Source: Sporolactobacillus pectinivorans
Lineage (GTDB): Bacteria > Bacillota > Bacilli > Bacillales > Sporolactobacillaceae
Direction: 5' to 3'
Length of the DNA: 64,000 bases
Assembly (NCBI RefSeq): GCF_002802965.1
Contig: NZ_NXGA01000001.1
Span: forward strand, 2,100,180 to 2,164,179
Shown here: positions 51,840 to 61,601 of the stretch, piece by piece
Position numbering within the stretch: position 1 is the first letter of the stretch
Layout: every line of letters starts with the position of its first letter
The notes under the pieces: generated by a model
What the model was told of the DNA's origin: nothing
Databases searched by the model: none
What the model saw: the letters and a program-made list of their open reading frames with translations, nothing else
Translations under genes and position numbers: made by a program

Positions 51840-52911
51840 TGTTAAAACGAAGAGACTGTCAATTCCATTAAAAAAGCCTTTCAAAACGTCACTTCGGACA
51901 GTTAGTAAAGCAGAGAGTATTGTCGTCTACTTATTTTGCGATGACGGAACGGTTGGTATTGGTGCAGCGCCACCGACTCATATTATAACGGGTGACAGCC
52001 TTGAGAGTATTAACTACGCAGTCATTCAAGTTATTCGCCCGTTGATAATCGGCCAGAAAATTGAGCAAAAAGAGCAAATCGACACGATGATCAGACAGGC
52101 GATCGTTCATAATTCCAGTGCGAAAGCAGCCGTGGACATTGCCGTTTATGACTGCCTAGGAAAAAAAACAAATCTTCCGCTTTATCAACTGCTTGGAGGC
52201 TATAAATCGTGCTTAGAGACGGATTATACAGTAAGCGTGAACGCTGCGGAAGAAATGGCTGAGGATGCGCGTAAGCTGGTGGGTGAAGGATTTGACACTC
52301 TAAAAGTTAAAGTGGGTAATTCAACTGTCGATGAGGATATTGAACGTGTCTCCGAAATTCGCCGTGCAGTGGGCGGCCAGATAAAACTGCGATTGGATGT
52401 CAATCAGGGATGGGGTGTCAAAGAGGCCATTTCCGCCATTCATCGGCTGGAAGATATGGGCATTGGTATTGAACTTGTTGAACAACCGATTCCTGCATGG
52501 AATGTTGAAGGAATGAAGACGGTAACTGAAAGTGTAGATACCCCAATCATGGCCGATGAGAGTGTTTTTGATTCGCTTGATGCAGCTCGTCTTCTGGCCA
52601 TTCACGGCTGTGATTTAATTAACATCAAACTGATGAAGGCAGGCGGAATTTCCGGTGCGGAAAAAATAAACGCCTTGGCCGAAGTGTACGGTGTGGAATG
52701 TATGGTTGGCTGCATGATTGAGTCGAAAATTTCCGTGACCGCAGCCTGTCACTTTGCGGCAGGTAAAAAGAATGTCACCCGCTGCGATTTTGATGCACCG
52801 CTCATGCTTGCCTCCGAACCGGTCATCGGCGGCGTTCATTTTGAGGGTAATCGGATTTTTCTGCCGGCGGATCCCGGTCTTGGGATAAAGAATGTGTTGA
52901 TCAACCAGTGA
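51826..52911 (+). CDS. ykfB: L-Ala-D/L-Glu epimerase
   Basis: An enolase-superfamily epimerase of 361 residues that converts L-Ala-D-Glu to L-Ala-L-Glu, allowing murein dipeptides to be hydrolysed. Active-site features are the K-x-K motif in DTLKVKVGN, metal ligands in LRLDVNQGW, VEQPIPAW and MADESVF, and the second lysine in NIKLMKAGG. Near the end CDFDAPLML matches the substrate-specific loop. Length fits YkfB. It is the first of ykfB-ykfC-ykfD. Confidence 0.95.
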   Translation: MKIVDVKTKRLSIPLKKPFKTSLRTVSKAESIVVYLFCDDGTVGIGAAPPTHIITGDSLESINYAVIQVIRPLIIGQKIEQKEQIDTMIRQAIVHNSSAKAAVDIAVYDCLGKKTNLPLYQLLGGYKSCLETDYTVSVNAAEEMAEDARKLVGEGFDTLKVKVGNSTVDEDIERVSEIRRAVGGQIKLRLDVNQGWGVKEAISAIHRLEDMGIGIELVEQPIPAWNVEGMKTVTESVDTPIMADESVFDSLDAARLLAIHGCDLINIKLMKAGGISGAEKINALAEVYGVECMVGCMIESKISVTAACHFAAGKKNVTRCDFDAPLMLASEPVIGGVHFEGNRIFLPADPGLGIKNVLINQ

Positions 52912-52933
52912 CAGGGGAAAGGGGAAATTTAGT

Positions 52934-53830
52934 ATGGATCGGAAAAGAGCAGCTGTCCCTGTGGCAACCATCTGGACCAGTCCGGAGTCGGTCCGCCCGA
53001 TCGATGCCCTGGCAGTGTCCGAAATGCCTGATATTCCAGGCTGGTTGGCTGCAATGACTAGGGAAGAAAACATTGCCTTGTGTGACGAAAAAAGGCTGCA
53101 GACCCAGGTTTTATTCGGGGACGAGGTTATTGTTGACGATGTAAAAGCAGGATGGGCAAAAGTTGTTGTTCCATCCCAGGCGTCTGCCAAAGATGTGCGC
53201 GGTTATCCAGGCTGGATGCCGATCACACATCTTGCGGATGGCCGATCTGACAAAGATTGTGAAAAGGTTATGGTACAAAGTAAGAAAACCGGATTTTTTC
53301 GGCCCAATCAGGAACCTGTATTTGATTTGAGTTTTGCTACATTTCTACCGCTTCTCGATGAAGATGAAACGAAGGTCAAGGTAGACAGCCCCATTGGTGA
53401 AGGTTTTCTTCGCAGAGAAACGGTCATCTTTCCTGCACGGCAGCCGCTTGCATCCGGCGAAAAAATTGTGAAAAACGCGCGGCGTTTTCTCGAACTTCCC
53501 TATCTTTGGTCAGGCATGAGCGCCTATGGTTATGATTGTTCAGGTTTCAGTTTTTCAATGCTGAAGGCAGGGGGTTACCTGATTCCGCGCGATGCGGATG
53601 ATCAGTCGGCCGGCGGCAAAAAGGTCAATCCGCAATCCATGGAGCCTGGGGATTTGCTTTATTTCGCCTATGATGAAGGGAAAGGCTATGTCCACCATGT
53701 CGGGATCTGCGCAGGCGACGGGCAGATGATCCACTCACCGACACCGGGCAAAAAAGTCAGTCTTACCGCACTCGCCGGAACTATTTTTGAACGAGAGCTC
53801 TGCGCGGTCAGACGCTACTGGAAGGAGTGA
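52934..53830 (+). CDS. ykfC: gamma-D-glutamyl-L-diamino acid endopeptidase (NlpC/P60)
   Basis: A 298-residue cysteine peptidase. Two SH3-like domains (about 1-160) precede an NlpC/P60 domain with catalytic Cys in [13 protein letters not shown], His in [10 protein letters not shown] and the third residue in MIHSPTPGK. It lacks a signal peptide, as expected for the cytoplasmic YkfC that cleaves L-Ala-gamma-D-Glu from imported murein peptides; the product feeds YkfB. GGGGAAA precedes the ATG. Its end overlaps the upstream region of ykfD. Confidence 0.95.
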   Translation: MDRKRAAVPVATIWTSPESVRPIDALAVSEMPDIPGWLAAMTREENIALCDEKRLQTQVLFGDEVIVDDVKAGWAKVVVPSQASAKDVRGYPGWMPITHLADGRSDKDCEKVMVQSKKTGFFRPNQEPVFDLSFATFLPLLDEDETKVKVDSPIGEGFLRRETVIFPARQPLASGEKIVKNARRFLELPYLWSGMSAYGYDCSGFSFSMLKAGGYLIPRDADDQSAGGKKVNPQSMEPGDLLYFAYDEGKGYVHHVGICAGDGQMIHSPTPGKKVSLTALAGTIFERELCAVRRYWKE

Positions 53831-53835
53831 CGAAC

Positions 53836-54834
53836 ATGGCAGAAAATCCGCTTCTTGAAATCAGGCAGATCAAAAAGTATTTTGAAGTCGACCGTCATCG
53901 CTTGCTGAAAGCGGTCGATAATGTCAGCTTTTCGATCCGGCCCGGAGAGACATTGGGTATTGTCGGTGAATCAGGTTGTGGGAAATCAACACTCGGGCGA
54001 ACAATCATGGGCCTTTACGAAAAAACAGAGGGTGAGATTGTTTTTGACGGGGAAAATGTGGATCAGATGGACCGTAATCAGCGTTTTCGGCTTCACCGCA
54101 GGATGCAGATGATTTTTCAGGATCCTTATGCATCGTTGAATCCCCGTTCTACCGTTCTTGATCTGATCGCTGAACCGATGGATATTCATCGGACGTATAA
54201 AAATCATCAGCAGCGCAGGGAAAGAGTAGAGGCACTTCTGAAGGAGGTCGGTCTGAGTCGGACCCATCTGAACCGCTATCCCCACGAGTTCAGCGGCGGA
54301 CAGCGCCAGCGTATCGGTATTGCGAGAGCGCTCGCGCTTGAACCGGATTTTATTATTGCTGATGAACCGATTTCCGCGCTTGACGTTTCCGTTCAGGCAC
54401 AGGTGGTGTTTCTGCTAAAAAAGCTTCAGGAAGAAAAAGGTCTGACCCTGATGTTTATCGCACACGACCTGTCGATGGTAAAATACATCAGCAACCGGGT
54501 TGGTGTGATGTATCTGGGACATCTTGTCGAACTTGCCCCAAGCGACGTACTTTATGAACATCCGCTTCATCCTTACACCGAGGCGCTGCTTTCAGCGATT
54601 CCGATCCCTGACCCTGATGTGGAAGAAAATCGTGAGCGGATTTTGTTAAAAGGGGATATTCCCAGCCCGATCAGCCCTCCGAGCGGCTGTGTGTTCCGAA
54701 CGCGTTGCCCCTTTGCGATGGAGATTTGCGCAAAAGAAAGACCGGTATTTCAGGAAGTGGAAAGAGGCCATTTTGCCGCGTGTCATCTCCATCAGCGGAA
54801 AACAGAAGATACTGAGATACATATCGGAAAGTGA
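53836..54834 (+). CDS. ykfD: peptide ABC transporter ATPase YkfD (OppF type)
   Basis: A 332-residue ATPase of the DppF/OppF type: Walker A GESGCGKS, signature FSGGQRQR, Walker [14 protein letters not shown]-loop [14 protein letters not shown] and the C-terminal [19 protein letters not shown]. It probably pairs with DppD to power DppBC. GGAG precedes ATG 53836; a GTG at 53827 overlaps ykfC. It follows ykfC without a gap. Confidence 0.94.
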   Translation: MAENPLLEIRQIKKYFEVDRHRLLKAVDNVSFSIRPGETLGIVGESGCGKSTLGRTIMGLYEKTEGEIVFDGENVDQMDRNQRFRLHRRMQMIFQDPYASLNPRSTVLDLIAEPMDIHRTYKNHQQRRERVEALLKEVGLSRTHLNRYPHEFSGGQRQRIGIARALALEPDFIIADEPISALDVSVQAQVVFLLKKLQEEKGLTLMFIAHDLSMVKYISNRVGVMYLGHLVELAPSDVLYEHPLHPYTEALLSAIPIPDPDVEENRERILLKGDIPSPISPPSGCVFRTRCPFAMEICAKERPVFQEVERGHFAACHLHQRKTEDTEIHIGK

Positions 54835-54845
54835 GGTGAGTGAGC

Positions 54846-55640
54846 ATGCCGGAATTAAATGACAAACTCTCAGAGGAGATGGATACCCTCTCTGCACCGT
54901 TCAGCAGTCATATTGCGATTAAAGCCGAGGGATCGGACGGTTTTCATTTTGCTCTTCATGAATCTGTTCCAATGCTTTCGGCGAGTTTGATCAAACTGCC
55001 CATCCTGCTTTATGCTTGCGATCAGGCTGTGGCGAAACCTGAGCTATTCGCACAGAAAATCGAATTGAGAGAGGGTAAAATTGTCGGTGGATCAGGTGTT
55101 CTGCAAATATTGAGCAGACGCGAATGGTCGGTACGCGACTTGCTTGCACTTATGATTAATGTTTCAGACAATACGGCAACCAATCTTCTGATTGAATCTT
55201 TCGGTACGGACGCTATTCAGAATTGGATTCAAAAACAAGGTTATCTAGGAACAACGCTAGGGCGAAAATTAATGGACGAGACTGCAGAAGCAGCGGGGCG
55301 GCATAACCTGATCAGTGCGGGTGACGCCTGCCGGATGATCCAAAAAGTCTTCAAGATGGATCAATCTTTTTCTAGTGATATAAAATCCTGGTTCCTGCAT
55401 CAGCAGTTTCGCGGAAAATTACCGGCTTTGTTTGATGAACTGCCCCATTCTGTCACCGTGTACAATAAGACCGGCGAAATGGAAAAAGTCGATCATGACA
55501 CCGCTTATTTTTCCTGTCGTTCGCACAATTTTTCAATTGCCGTGCTGACCAATGGAATCGAGGATAGGCAGGCAGCACTTTCTGTTATTCAAAATATTGG
55601 AAAGAAAATTTTCGATTACTTGACTGAATGGGAGAGCTAG
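54846..55640 (+). CDS. class A beta-lactamase-like serine hydrolase, no signal peptide
   Basis: A 264-residue serine hydrolase of the class A beta-lactamase fold. The three motifs are S47-L-I-K50 (SASLIKLP), SDN (NVSDNTATN) and KTG (VYNKTGEME). The omega-loop region reads DETAEAAGRHNLIS, without the usual ExxLN, so efficient beta-lactam hydrolysis is doubtful. No signal peptide or lipobox is present. It lies 11 bases after ykfD, in the murein-peptide operon, so a cytoplasmic peptidase or amidase role on peptides is more likely. ATG 54846 follows GAGG by nine bases. Confidence 0.88.
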   Translation: MPELNDKLSEEMDTLSAPFSSHIAIKAEGSDGFHFALHESVPMLSASLIKLPILLYACDQAVAKPELFAQKIELREGKIVGGSGVLQILSRREWSVRDLLALMINVSDNTATNLLIESFGTDAIQNWIQKQGYLGTTLGRKLMDETAEAAGRHNLISAGDACRMIQKVFKMDQSFSSDIKSWFLHQQFRGKLPALFDELPHSVTVYNKTGEMEKVDHDTAYFSCRSHNFSIAVLTNGIEDRQAALSVIQNIGKKIFDYLTEWES

Positions 55641-55763
55641 TGGACCCCCTCGCCGAGGGGATCGGTTCCGCCGGATTGACAAACTTTTTTGCCCGTTTTA
55701 AAATAAACGTAAAAATCTGGATGATTTTTTTCAACAGCGTAAGTTCTCAAATGAATAAAACAA

Positions 55764-55792
55764 GCCTCTCTGGAACTAGGGAGGCCTTTTTT
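55764..55792 (+). terminator. terminator of the dpp-ykf block
   Basis: GCCTCTC pairs with GGGAGGC (one wobble) across eight bases, followed by TTTTTT. Another GC-rich palindrome (CCCCTCGCCGAGGGG) lies at about 55646-55660. Confidence 0.8.
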
Positions 55793-55854
55793 ATGAAAGA
55801 TACATGGATCGCTGATTAGGGATATTGAGCTTGATCCACACGGAGGCTTTTATT

Positions 55855-57777
55855 ATGACGGATTTGAATTTTATTAGAGTTGCTTCAGCCTGCCCGGTTA
55901 CCCGGGTGGCTGATGTCGATTTTAATATCGGAAATATCAAAGCATGTATCAGCACGGCAGCCAATGAGCAGGCAAAATTGATTGTATTTCCGGAACTATG
56001 CGTCACTTCTTATACTTGCGGCGATCTGTTCCTTCAGAAGCGTCTTCTTGATGCGGCTGAAAAAGCTGTGGAAGAGCTGTGCATGTATTCGAAGGATAAA
56101 GACGTACTGATTGCGGTTGGCGCACCGCTCAACCTTCAGACGGCAGTCTATAATTGCGCGTTCATTATTTTCGATGGGCGGATTCTCGGTATTGTTCCCA
56201 AGAGTTTTATACCGAACTATGAAGAGTTCTATGAACAGCGCTGGTTCACATCCGGGAAAACCATTACGGACCGTTCGGTTGATCTCCGGTTTCAGAAAGA
56301 CATTCCGTTTGGTGTCGACCTGCTTTTCAAAAGCGGGCCGTATCAGTTTGGCTTTGAAATTTGTGAAGATCTCTGGAGTGTGATCCCGCCGAGCAGCAAT
56401 ATTGCGCTGTCAGGAGCGAATATAATCGGCAATCTATCTGCCTCCAATGAAATAGTCAGCAAATCCGATTACCGGAAGCAGCTTGTTACAGCGCAGAGTG
56501 CAAGATGCATGGCCGCTTATCTCTATGCAGGAACGGGTGTCGGAGAATCGTCAACGGATGTCGTTTTCGGCGGCGAGCTCCTGATCGCTGAAAATGGACA
56601 GATGATGGCAGCCAACGAGCGCTTTCAGCGTGAAAATCAGGTGATTACCTCAATCATCGATGCTGACCGTCTGGATCTGCAAAGAATAAAAAATATCAGT
56701 TTCCGTGAGGCGACTTCTATTGTGCCCTGGCAGATCAGAAAAATCGGCTTCGATTTTAAAAGCAATCTGTTCGGCCTCTTTGACAGAAAAATAGACAGGC
56801 ATCCCTTTGTGCCGGCGGAAGAAAAACAGCGTGAACAGCGCTGCAGGGAAATTTTCAGTATCCAGACGGCGGCTCTTGCGAAGCGGCTGGAACATACCGG
56901 AATGAAGCGAGTAATTATCGGTATTTCTGGCGGGTTAGACTCTACACTTGCTTTGCTTGTTATCGTCAAAACTTTTGATCTGCTCGGGTTGCCAAGGAAA
57001 AACATCATGACTGTGACACTTCCAGGTTTTGGGACGACAGACAGGACTTACAACAATGCTGTTGAACTATGTCAAAATCTGAAAACTGATTTTTATGAAG
57101 TCAATATTGTCGCGGCATGTCTGCAGCACTTCAAAGATATCGGACATGATCCGGAAGTTCATGATGTGACCTATGAAAATGTTCAGGCACGCGAAAGGAC
57201 ACAAATTTTGATGGATCTGGCCAATAAGAACGGCGGTCTCGTAATCGGTACAGGGGATCTGTCGGAACTTGCGTTGGGCTGGAGCACTTACAATGGAGAT
57301 CATATGTCGATGTATGCGGTCAATTGTTCCGTTCCGAAAACATTGGTCCGCTATCTGGTCAGATATGTCGCCGAAAAGCAGTCTGAACGGAAAACAGGCG
57401 ATATTCTTCTGGATATTCTTGATACGCCGGTTACCCCGGAGCTTCTTCCAAAAAGCAGTGAAGGAAAGATTACGCAAAAAACCGAGGATATCGTCGGTCC
57501 GTATGAGTTGCACGATTTCTTTCTCTATTATTTTGTCAGAAGTGAATTTACACCAGATCGAATCATGTTTCTGGCAAAGTCCGCTTTTTCCGGCATTTAT
57601 GAGGAAGAAACGATCCGCAAGTGGCTGAAAGTTTTCATCCGCCGCTTCTTCACTCAGCAATTCAAGCGTTCAGCGATTCCTGACGGTCCGAAAGTCGGCA
57701 CGGTCAGCCTTTCGCCGCGCGGAGACTGGCGGATGCCTTCCGACGCAAGTTTCAGTGTTTGGCTGAAACAGCTCTAG
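55855..57777 (+). CDS. nadE: glutamine-dependent NAD+ synthetase
   Basis: A 640-residue two-domain enzyme that amidates nicotinate adenine dinucleotide. The N-terminal nitrilase-type glutaminase has Glu in LIVFPELCVTSY, Lys in VPKSFIPNYEEFYEQRWF and the nucleophile Cys in FEICEDLW. The C-terminal synthetase has the pyrophosphate loop ISGGLDSTLAL and GTGDLSELALGWSTYNGDHMSMYAVN. Many Bacillus species have only the short ammonia-using enzyme, so the long form is notable. GGAGG precedes ATG 55855. Confidence 0.96.
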   Translation: MTDLNFIRVASACPVTRVADVDFNIGNIKACISTAANEQAKLIVFPELCVTSYTCGDLFLQKRLLDAAEKAVEELCMYSKDKDVLIAVGAPLNLQTAVYNCAFIIFDGRILGIVPKSFIPNYEEFYEQRWFTSGKTITDRSVDLRFQKDIPFGVDLLFKSGPYQFGFEICEDLWSVIPPSSNIALSGANIIGNLSASNEIVSKSDYRKQLVTAQSARCMAAYLYAGTGVGESSTDVVFGGELLIAENGQMMAANERFQRENQVITSIIDADRLDLQRIKNISFREATSIVPWQIRKIGFDFKSNLFGLFDRKIDRHPFVPAEEKQREQRCREIFSIQTAALAKRLEHTGMKRVIIGISGGLDSTLALLVIVKTFDLLGLPRKNIMTVTLPGFGTTDRTYNNAVELCQNLKTDFYEVNIVAACLQHFKDIGHDPEVHDVTYENVQARERTQILMDLANKNGGLVIGTGDLSELALGWSTYNGDHMSMYAVNCSVPKTLVRYLVRYVAEKQSERKTGDILLDILDTPVTPELLPKSSEGKITQKTEDIVGPYELHDFFLYYFVRSEFTPDRIMFLAKSAFSGIYEEETIRKWLKVFIRRFFTQQFKRSAIPDGPKVGTVSLSPRGDWRMPSDASFSVWLKQL

Positions 57778-57817
57778 TTATTAGAAAGGAAATGCACACA
57801 GATTTTGCCCGAGAGGA

Positions 57818-59542
57818 ATGGATGAATTGATCCGAAGTTTTTTTTCATACTACCGGCCTTACAAAAAACTTTTTATGCTGGATTTCTCATGCGCTGTGAT
57901 CGCGGCACTGCTTGAACTTGCATTCCCGGTCGCGGTGGATCAGGTGATTGACAAGCTGATGCCGGGGAGGGACTGGTCACTGATCGTTCTGGCTTCAGCA
58001 GGACTTTTGTTTTTTTACCTGTTCAACACATGTCTGCAATATATTGTCACTTACTGGGGCCATAAGCTTGGCATCAGCATAGAAACCGATATGCGTCAGG
58101 AATTATTTGAACACATTCAAAATCAGTCCTTTCATTTTTTTGATAATCATAAAACAGGACACTTGATGTCTCGTCTGACGACCGATCTTTTTAATATAGG
58201 AGAAACGGCGCATCACGGACCTGAAGGAGTGTTTATTGCGCTGATGTCGCTCGTCGGCTCATTTTTGCTGATGCTGTCCATTAATTGGCAGCTCGCCTGT
58301 ATCACTTTTGCGCTTGTCCCGGTGCTGACCATTTTTCTCGTTGTCTATAACCTGAAAATGACACATGCTACGGATAAAATCTATCAGGATATTGCTGTAT
58401 TTAACGCCAATGTGGAAAATGCTGTCGGCGGTGTCCGCGTGGTGCAAGCTTTTTCAAATGAAGCTCATGAAAATAAACAGTTCAGAGAAAATAATAAAAA
58501 GTATCGCTTCGCAAAACTGGCTTCATACAAAATTCTCGGCGCGGATGACTCTGTCAATTACTTCATGGTCCGGCTGATTACCCTGTTTACTCTAATCAGC
58601 GGAGCATGGTTTGTGATTCACGGAAGCCTGACAGATGGACAGTTTGTTGCTTTTCTGCTGATCGCAAATATATTTGTCCGGCCGATTGAGAATATTAATA
58701 TGATTATCGAAATTTATCCTCAGGGCATGGCCGGGTTCAAGCGGTTTAAAAAAATGATGAGCATGAAGCCGGAGATTGTCGATGCCGTGAACGCGCAGGA
58801 CGTCCCGCATGTAAGGGGCGACATTGCCTATCATGATGTCAGTTTCGGGTATGAAGGGAAACGTCTCGTTCTCAGCCATATCAACCTGCAGATTCACGTC
58901 GGAGAAACGGTTGCTTTTGTCGGGCCCACCGGAGCCGGCAAGACGACGCTTTGCAGCCTGTTGCCACGATTTTATGATGTAAAAGGTGGGTCGGTAACCA
59001 TTGACGGTTTGGATATCCGTCAGATGAAGCTCTCTTCTCTGCGCCGCCATATTGGTCTCGTACAGCAGGATGTTTTCCTTTTCTCAGGGACGCTGAGAGA
59101 AAATCTGGCCTACGGTAAGCTGAATGCTACGGAAGAAGAAATCTGGCGAGTCGTTCGTTTTGCACGGTTGGAAGAAATGATCCGTGAGATGCCTGACGGG
59201 CTGGATACAGTGATCGGCGAACGCGGAGTCAAACTTTCAGGCGGACAAAAACAGCGGTTATCCATCGCCCGCATGTTCTTGAAAGATCCTTCGATTCTGA
59301 TCCTCGATGAAGCGACTTCGGCACTGGACACCGCGACGGAAGCGGCGATTCAGCAATCGCTTGAAGAATTATCCGCTGGGCGAACAACGCTGATTATTGC
59401 CCATCGGCTGGCAACGATCAAGAACGCTGACAGAATTATTGTGGTTACCGAAAATGGAATCAGCGAGCAAGGGACCCATGAGGAATTATTGAGAAAAGGA
59501 GGAGTCTACAGCAAGCTTTATGAATCCCAGTTTGCTATGTGA
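57818..59542 (+). CDS. ABC exporter, fused permease and ATPase (YwjA-like)
   Basis: A 574-residue half-transporter with six helices (about 15-300) and an ATPase: Walker A GPTGAGKTT, Q-loop VQQDVFLFSGTL, signature LSGGQKQRLS, Walker B ILILDEATSALD, H-loop IAHRLATI. Overall it resembles B. subtilis YwjA. The ATG at 57818 almost touches GAGAGGA; the in-frame TTG at 57827 has better spacing and may be the true start. It works as a homodimer or with a partner; substrate unknown. It follows nadE by 40 bases. Confidence 0.93.
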   Translation: MDELIRSFFSYYRPYKKLFMLDFSCAVIAALLELAFPVAVDQVIDKLMPGRDWSLIVLASAGLLFFYLFNTCLQYIVTYWGHKLGISIETDMRQELFEHIQNQSFHFFDNHKTGHLMSRLTTDLFNIGETAHHGPEGVFIALMSLVGSFLLMLSINWQLACITFALVPVLTIFLVVYNLKMTHATDKIYQDIAVFNANVENAVGGVRVVQAFSNEAHENKQFRENNKKYRFAKLASYKILGADDSVNYFMVRLITLFTLISGAWFVIHGSLTDGQFVAFLLIANIFVRPIENINMIIEIYPQGMAGFKRFKKMMSMKPEIVDAVNAQDVPHVRGDIAYHDVSFGYEGKRLVLSHINLQIHVGETVAFVGPTGAGKTTLCSLLPRFYDVKGGSVTIDGLDIRQMKLSSLRRHIGLVQQDVFLFSGTLRENLAYGKLNATEEEIWRVVRFARLEEMIREMPDGLDTVIGERGVKLSGGQKQRLSIARMFLKDPSILILDEATSALDTATEAAIQQSLEELSAGRTTLIIAHRLATIKNADRIIVVTENGISEQGTHEELLRKGGVYSKLYESQFAM

Positions 59543-59597
59543 AGATAAATGATAAGAACAAAGAATAACCGAAAAAAAAACATAAGGGGTCAATGTT

Positions 59598-60029
59598 GTG
59601 GGTGAAATCAGAGAATTAGCCAACAGATCCGATTGGCTGAACGCTTATCCCGTGATTCATCAGCTGCGGACAGGTCTGGATGAAGAAACTTATCTGGAAT
59701 TGGTTGAACAGGCAAACCGTAATGAAGGCTATCATTTGTTCGCTTTTTTTGAGGGCGATGTCATTGTTTCTGCTGTCGGATTTATGCCGATGACAACACT
59801 TTACAACGGTCCTTCCGTTTGGGTTTGTGATTTAGTGACCGATGAAAATCAGCGCTCCAAAGGTTATGGCGGACAATTGCTGACATTCGTTCATACTTGG
59901 GCCGAGGCAAACGGTTATTCTGTTGTTTCGCTGTCCAGCGATCTGCAGCGGAAGGATGCACACCGCTTCTACCAAGAGAAAATGGGTTATGACCGCGTCA
60001 GCTCTGTTTTTAAGAAGACAGTTGGCTGA
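59598..60029 (+). CDS. GNAT-family N-acetyltransferase
   Basis: A 143-residue GNAT protein. It has [30 protein letters not shown], with the acetyl-CoA loop R-S-K-G-Y-G-G, and the C-terminal [28 protein letters not shown]. The start is GTG 59598 with AAGGGG about ten bases upstream. Substrate unknown. Confidence 0.92.
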   Translation: MGEIRELANRSDWLNAYPVIHQLRTGLDEETYLELVEQANRNEGYHLFAFFEGDVIVSAVGFMPMTTLYNGPSVWVCDLVTDENQRSKGYGGQLLTFVHTWAEANGYSVVSLSSDLQRKDAHRFYQEKMGYDRVSSVFKKTVG

Positions 60030-60177
60030 TAAAGAATGTGGCCTACAAGTCTCACATAAGTTTAATTATGTAAACTAAAAATTATTACAGCAAAAAAATG
60101 TTCGTTTGGGCTATCGCTTTTGCAAAGGTTTTCCCTGAAGTTTTTCTGTGGAAAACGAATTATTTAAAATAATAAAG

Positions 60178-60205
60178 CTCTCTTGCCATCCATCCGGCAA
60201 GAGAG
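60178..60205 (-). terminator. ald terminator
   Basis: CTCTCTTGCC pairs with GGCAAGAGAG. Read on the minus strand it is followed by CTTTATTATTTT. Confidence 0.8.
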
Positions 60206-60249
60206 TTAAAGAGTTGCAAGAATAACATTTTACTCGATGAGAGCGGGAA

Positions 60250-61389
60250 TCATACGTTGCTTGCGGCAGCAAGCAGTTCGTGTGCGTTTTTGTATTCCAG
60301 ATTGTGCGCTTCTGCTACAGCTTTGAATGTCACATAGCCGTCTAGCGTATTCAAACCTTTCAGCAGGGCCTCGTCTTCAAGGCATGCTTTTACGAAACCT
60401 TTTCCTGCAATTTTTGCGGCATATGGTATGGTAACATTGGTCAGTGCCAATGTCGACGTTCTCGGAACCGCGCCCGGCATATTGGCAACCGCGTAATGAA
60501 CAACGCCGTGCTTGATGTATGTTGGATCATCGTGGGTTGTGCTATGGTCAGATGTCTCAACGATACCGCCCTGGTCAATTGCAACATCGACAATGACTGA
60601 ATTTGCCGCCATGGAAGCGACCATGTCTTCCGTAACCAGTTTTGGTGCTTTTGCACCAGGAATTAGCACGCAGCCGACAACGAGATCCGCATCTTTTACG
60701 GCTTCGGCGATATTATATGGATTGGACATCATTGTATTGAGTGATGTACCAAAAATATCATCAAGATCACGGAGCCGGTCGGCACTGATGTCAAGAATAG
60801 TTACATCGGCGCCTAAACCAACGGCTATTTTTGCGGCGTTTGTTCCAACGATACCGCCGCCGACAACGGTAACTTTACCGCGTGAGACACCGGGTACCCC
60901 GCCAAGCAGGATACCTTTTCCAGCGCCATCGCTGAATTTTTCCAGATACTGCGCTCCGATTTGGACTGCCATTCTACCGGCTACTTCGCTCATTGGCTGA
61001 AGCAGAGGGAGGACATGGTCTGCGCGCTGAACCGTTTCATAAGCAATGGAGACTACTTTACTGGAAACAAGTGCTTTAGTCAGTTCGGCACCGGCTGCAG
61101 GTGCAAGGTGAAGATAAGTAAAAAGAATTAATCCTTCATGGAAAAAATGATATTCTTCAGGTTCAGGTTCCTTGACTTTAATGACCATTTCCGCGGACCA
61201 TGCTTTTTCAGCCGAAGTGATGAACGCGCCTGCATTCTCGTATTCCTGATCTGAAAAACCGGCCCCAGCTCCCGCATTAGTTTCTACATATACGCTGTGG
61301 CCTTCATGAACAAGATGGAATGTGCCTGCCGGTGTAATCGCCACCCGGCGTTCGTTGTTTTTCAATTCCTTAGGTATTCCGATGATCAT
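60250..61389 (-). CDS. ald: alanine dehydrogenase
   Basis: Ald interconverts L-alanine and pyruvate with NAD and ammonia; in Bacillus it is needed for alanine use and normal sporulation. The 379-residue protein begins [20 protein letters not shown], has [16 protein letters not shown], the Rossmann motif [17 protein letters not shown] and [23 protein letters not shown], and [20 protein letters not shown] precedes ATG 61389; the frame extends 11 codons upstream without support. It is divergent from adeR, its likely activator. Confidence 0.98.
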   Translation of the reverse strand: MIIGIPKELKNNERRVAITPAGTFHLVHEGHSVYVETNAGAGAGFSDQEYENAGAFITSAEKAWSAEMVIKVKEPEPEEYHFFHEGLILFTYLHLAPAAGAELTKALVSSKVVSIAYETVQRADHVLPLLQPMSEVAGRMAVQIGAQYLEKFSDGAGKGILLGGVPGVSRGKVTVVGGGIVGTNAAKIAVGLGADVTILDISADRLRDLDDIFGTSLNTMMSNPYNIAEAVKDADLVVGCVLIPGAKAPKLVTEDMVASMAANSVIVDVAIDQGGIVETSDHSTTHDDPTYIKHGVVHYAVANMPGAVPRTSTLALTNVTIPYAAKIAGKGFVKACLEDEALLKGLNTLDGYVTFKAVAEAHNLEYKNAHELLAAASNV

Positions 61390-61601
61390 TTCTATTCCTC
61401 CCTTTTTTACTGCTTCATCCAACAGGCGTTAACAGATTGAAAACCCGTGGATATCGTCTTTATTTAGAATAGTACAAATAAAGCGAATCAATTTCATCAT
61501 ACATTTTGTCAATTAAAATCACATAACTGTTTGACATTTTAAACGCATGGCACTTAACATAACATATGATGAAAGAAATAGTAACGAGAGGTCTGATCCG
61601 A

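Noticed and set aside
54846..55640. An antibiotic-resistance beta-lactamase
   Set aside because: No signal peptide and no canonical omega-loop glutamate; operon context points to peptide metabolism.
55761..55800. A T-box or riboswitch ahead of nadE
   Set aside because: The GGAACTAGGGAGGCC stretch is part of a simple terminator; no T-box motif or specifier structure is present.
57067..57660. A 197-codon minus-strand ORF inside nadE
   Set aside because: Shadow frame within a conserved domain.
60512..61000. A 162-codon plus-strand ORF inside ald
   Set aside because: Low-complexity Ser/Thr/Pro-rich translation opposite ald; no start context.
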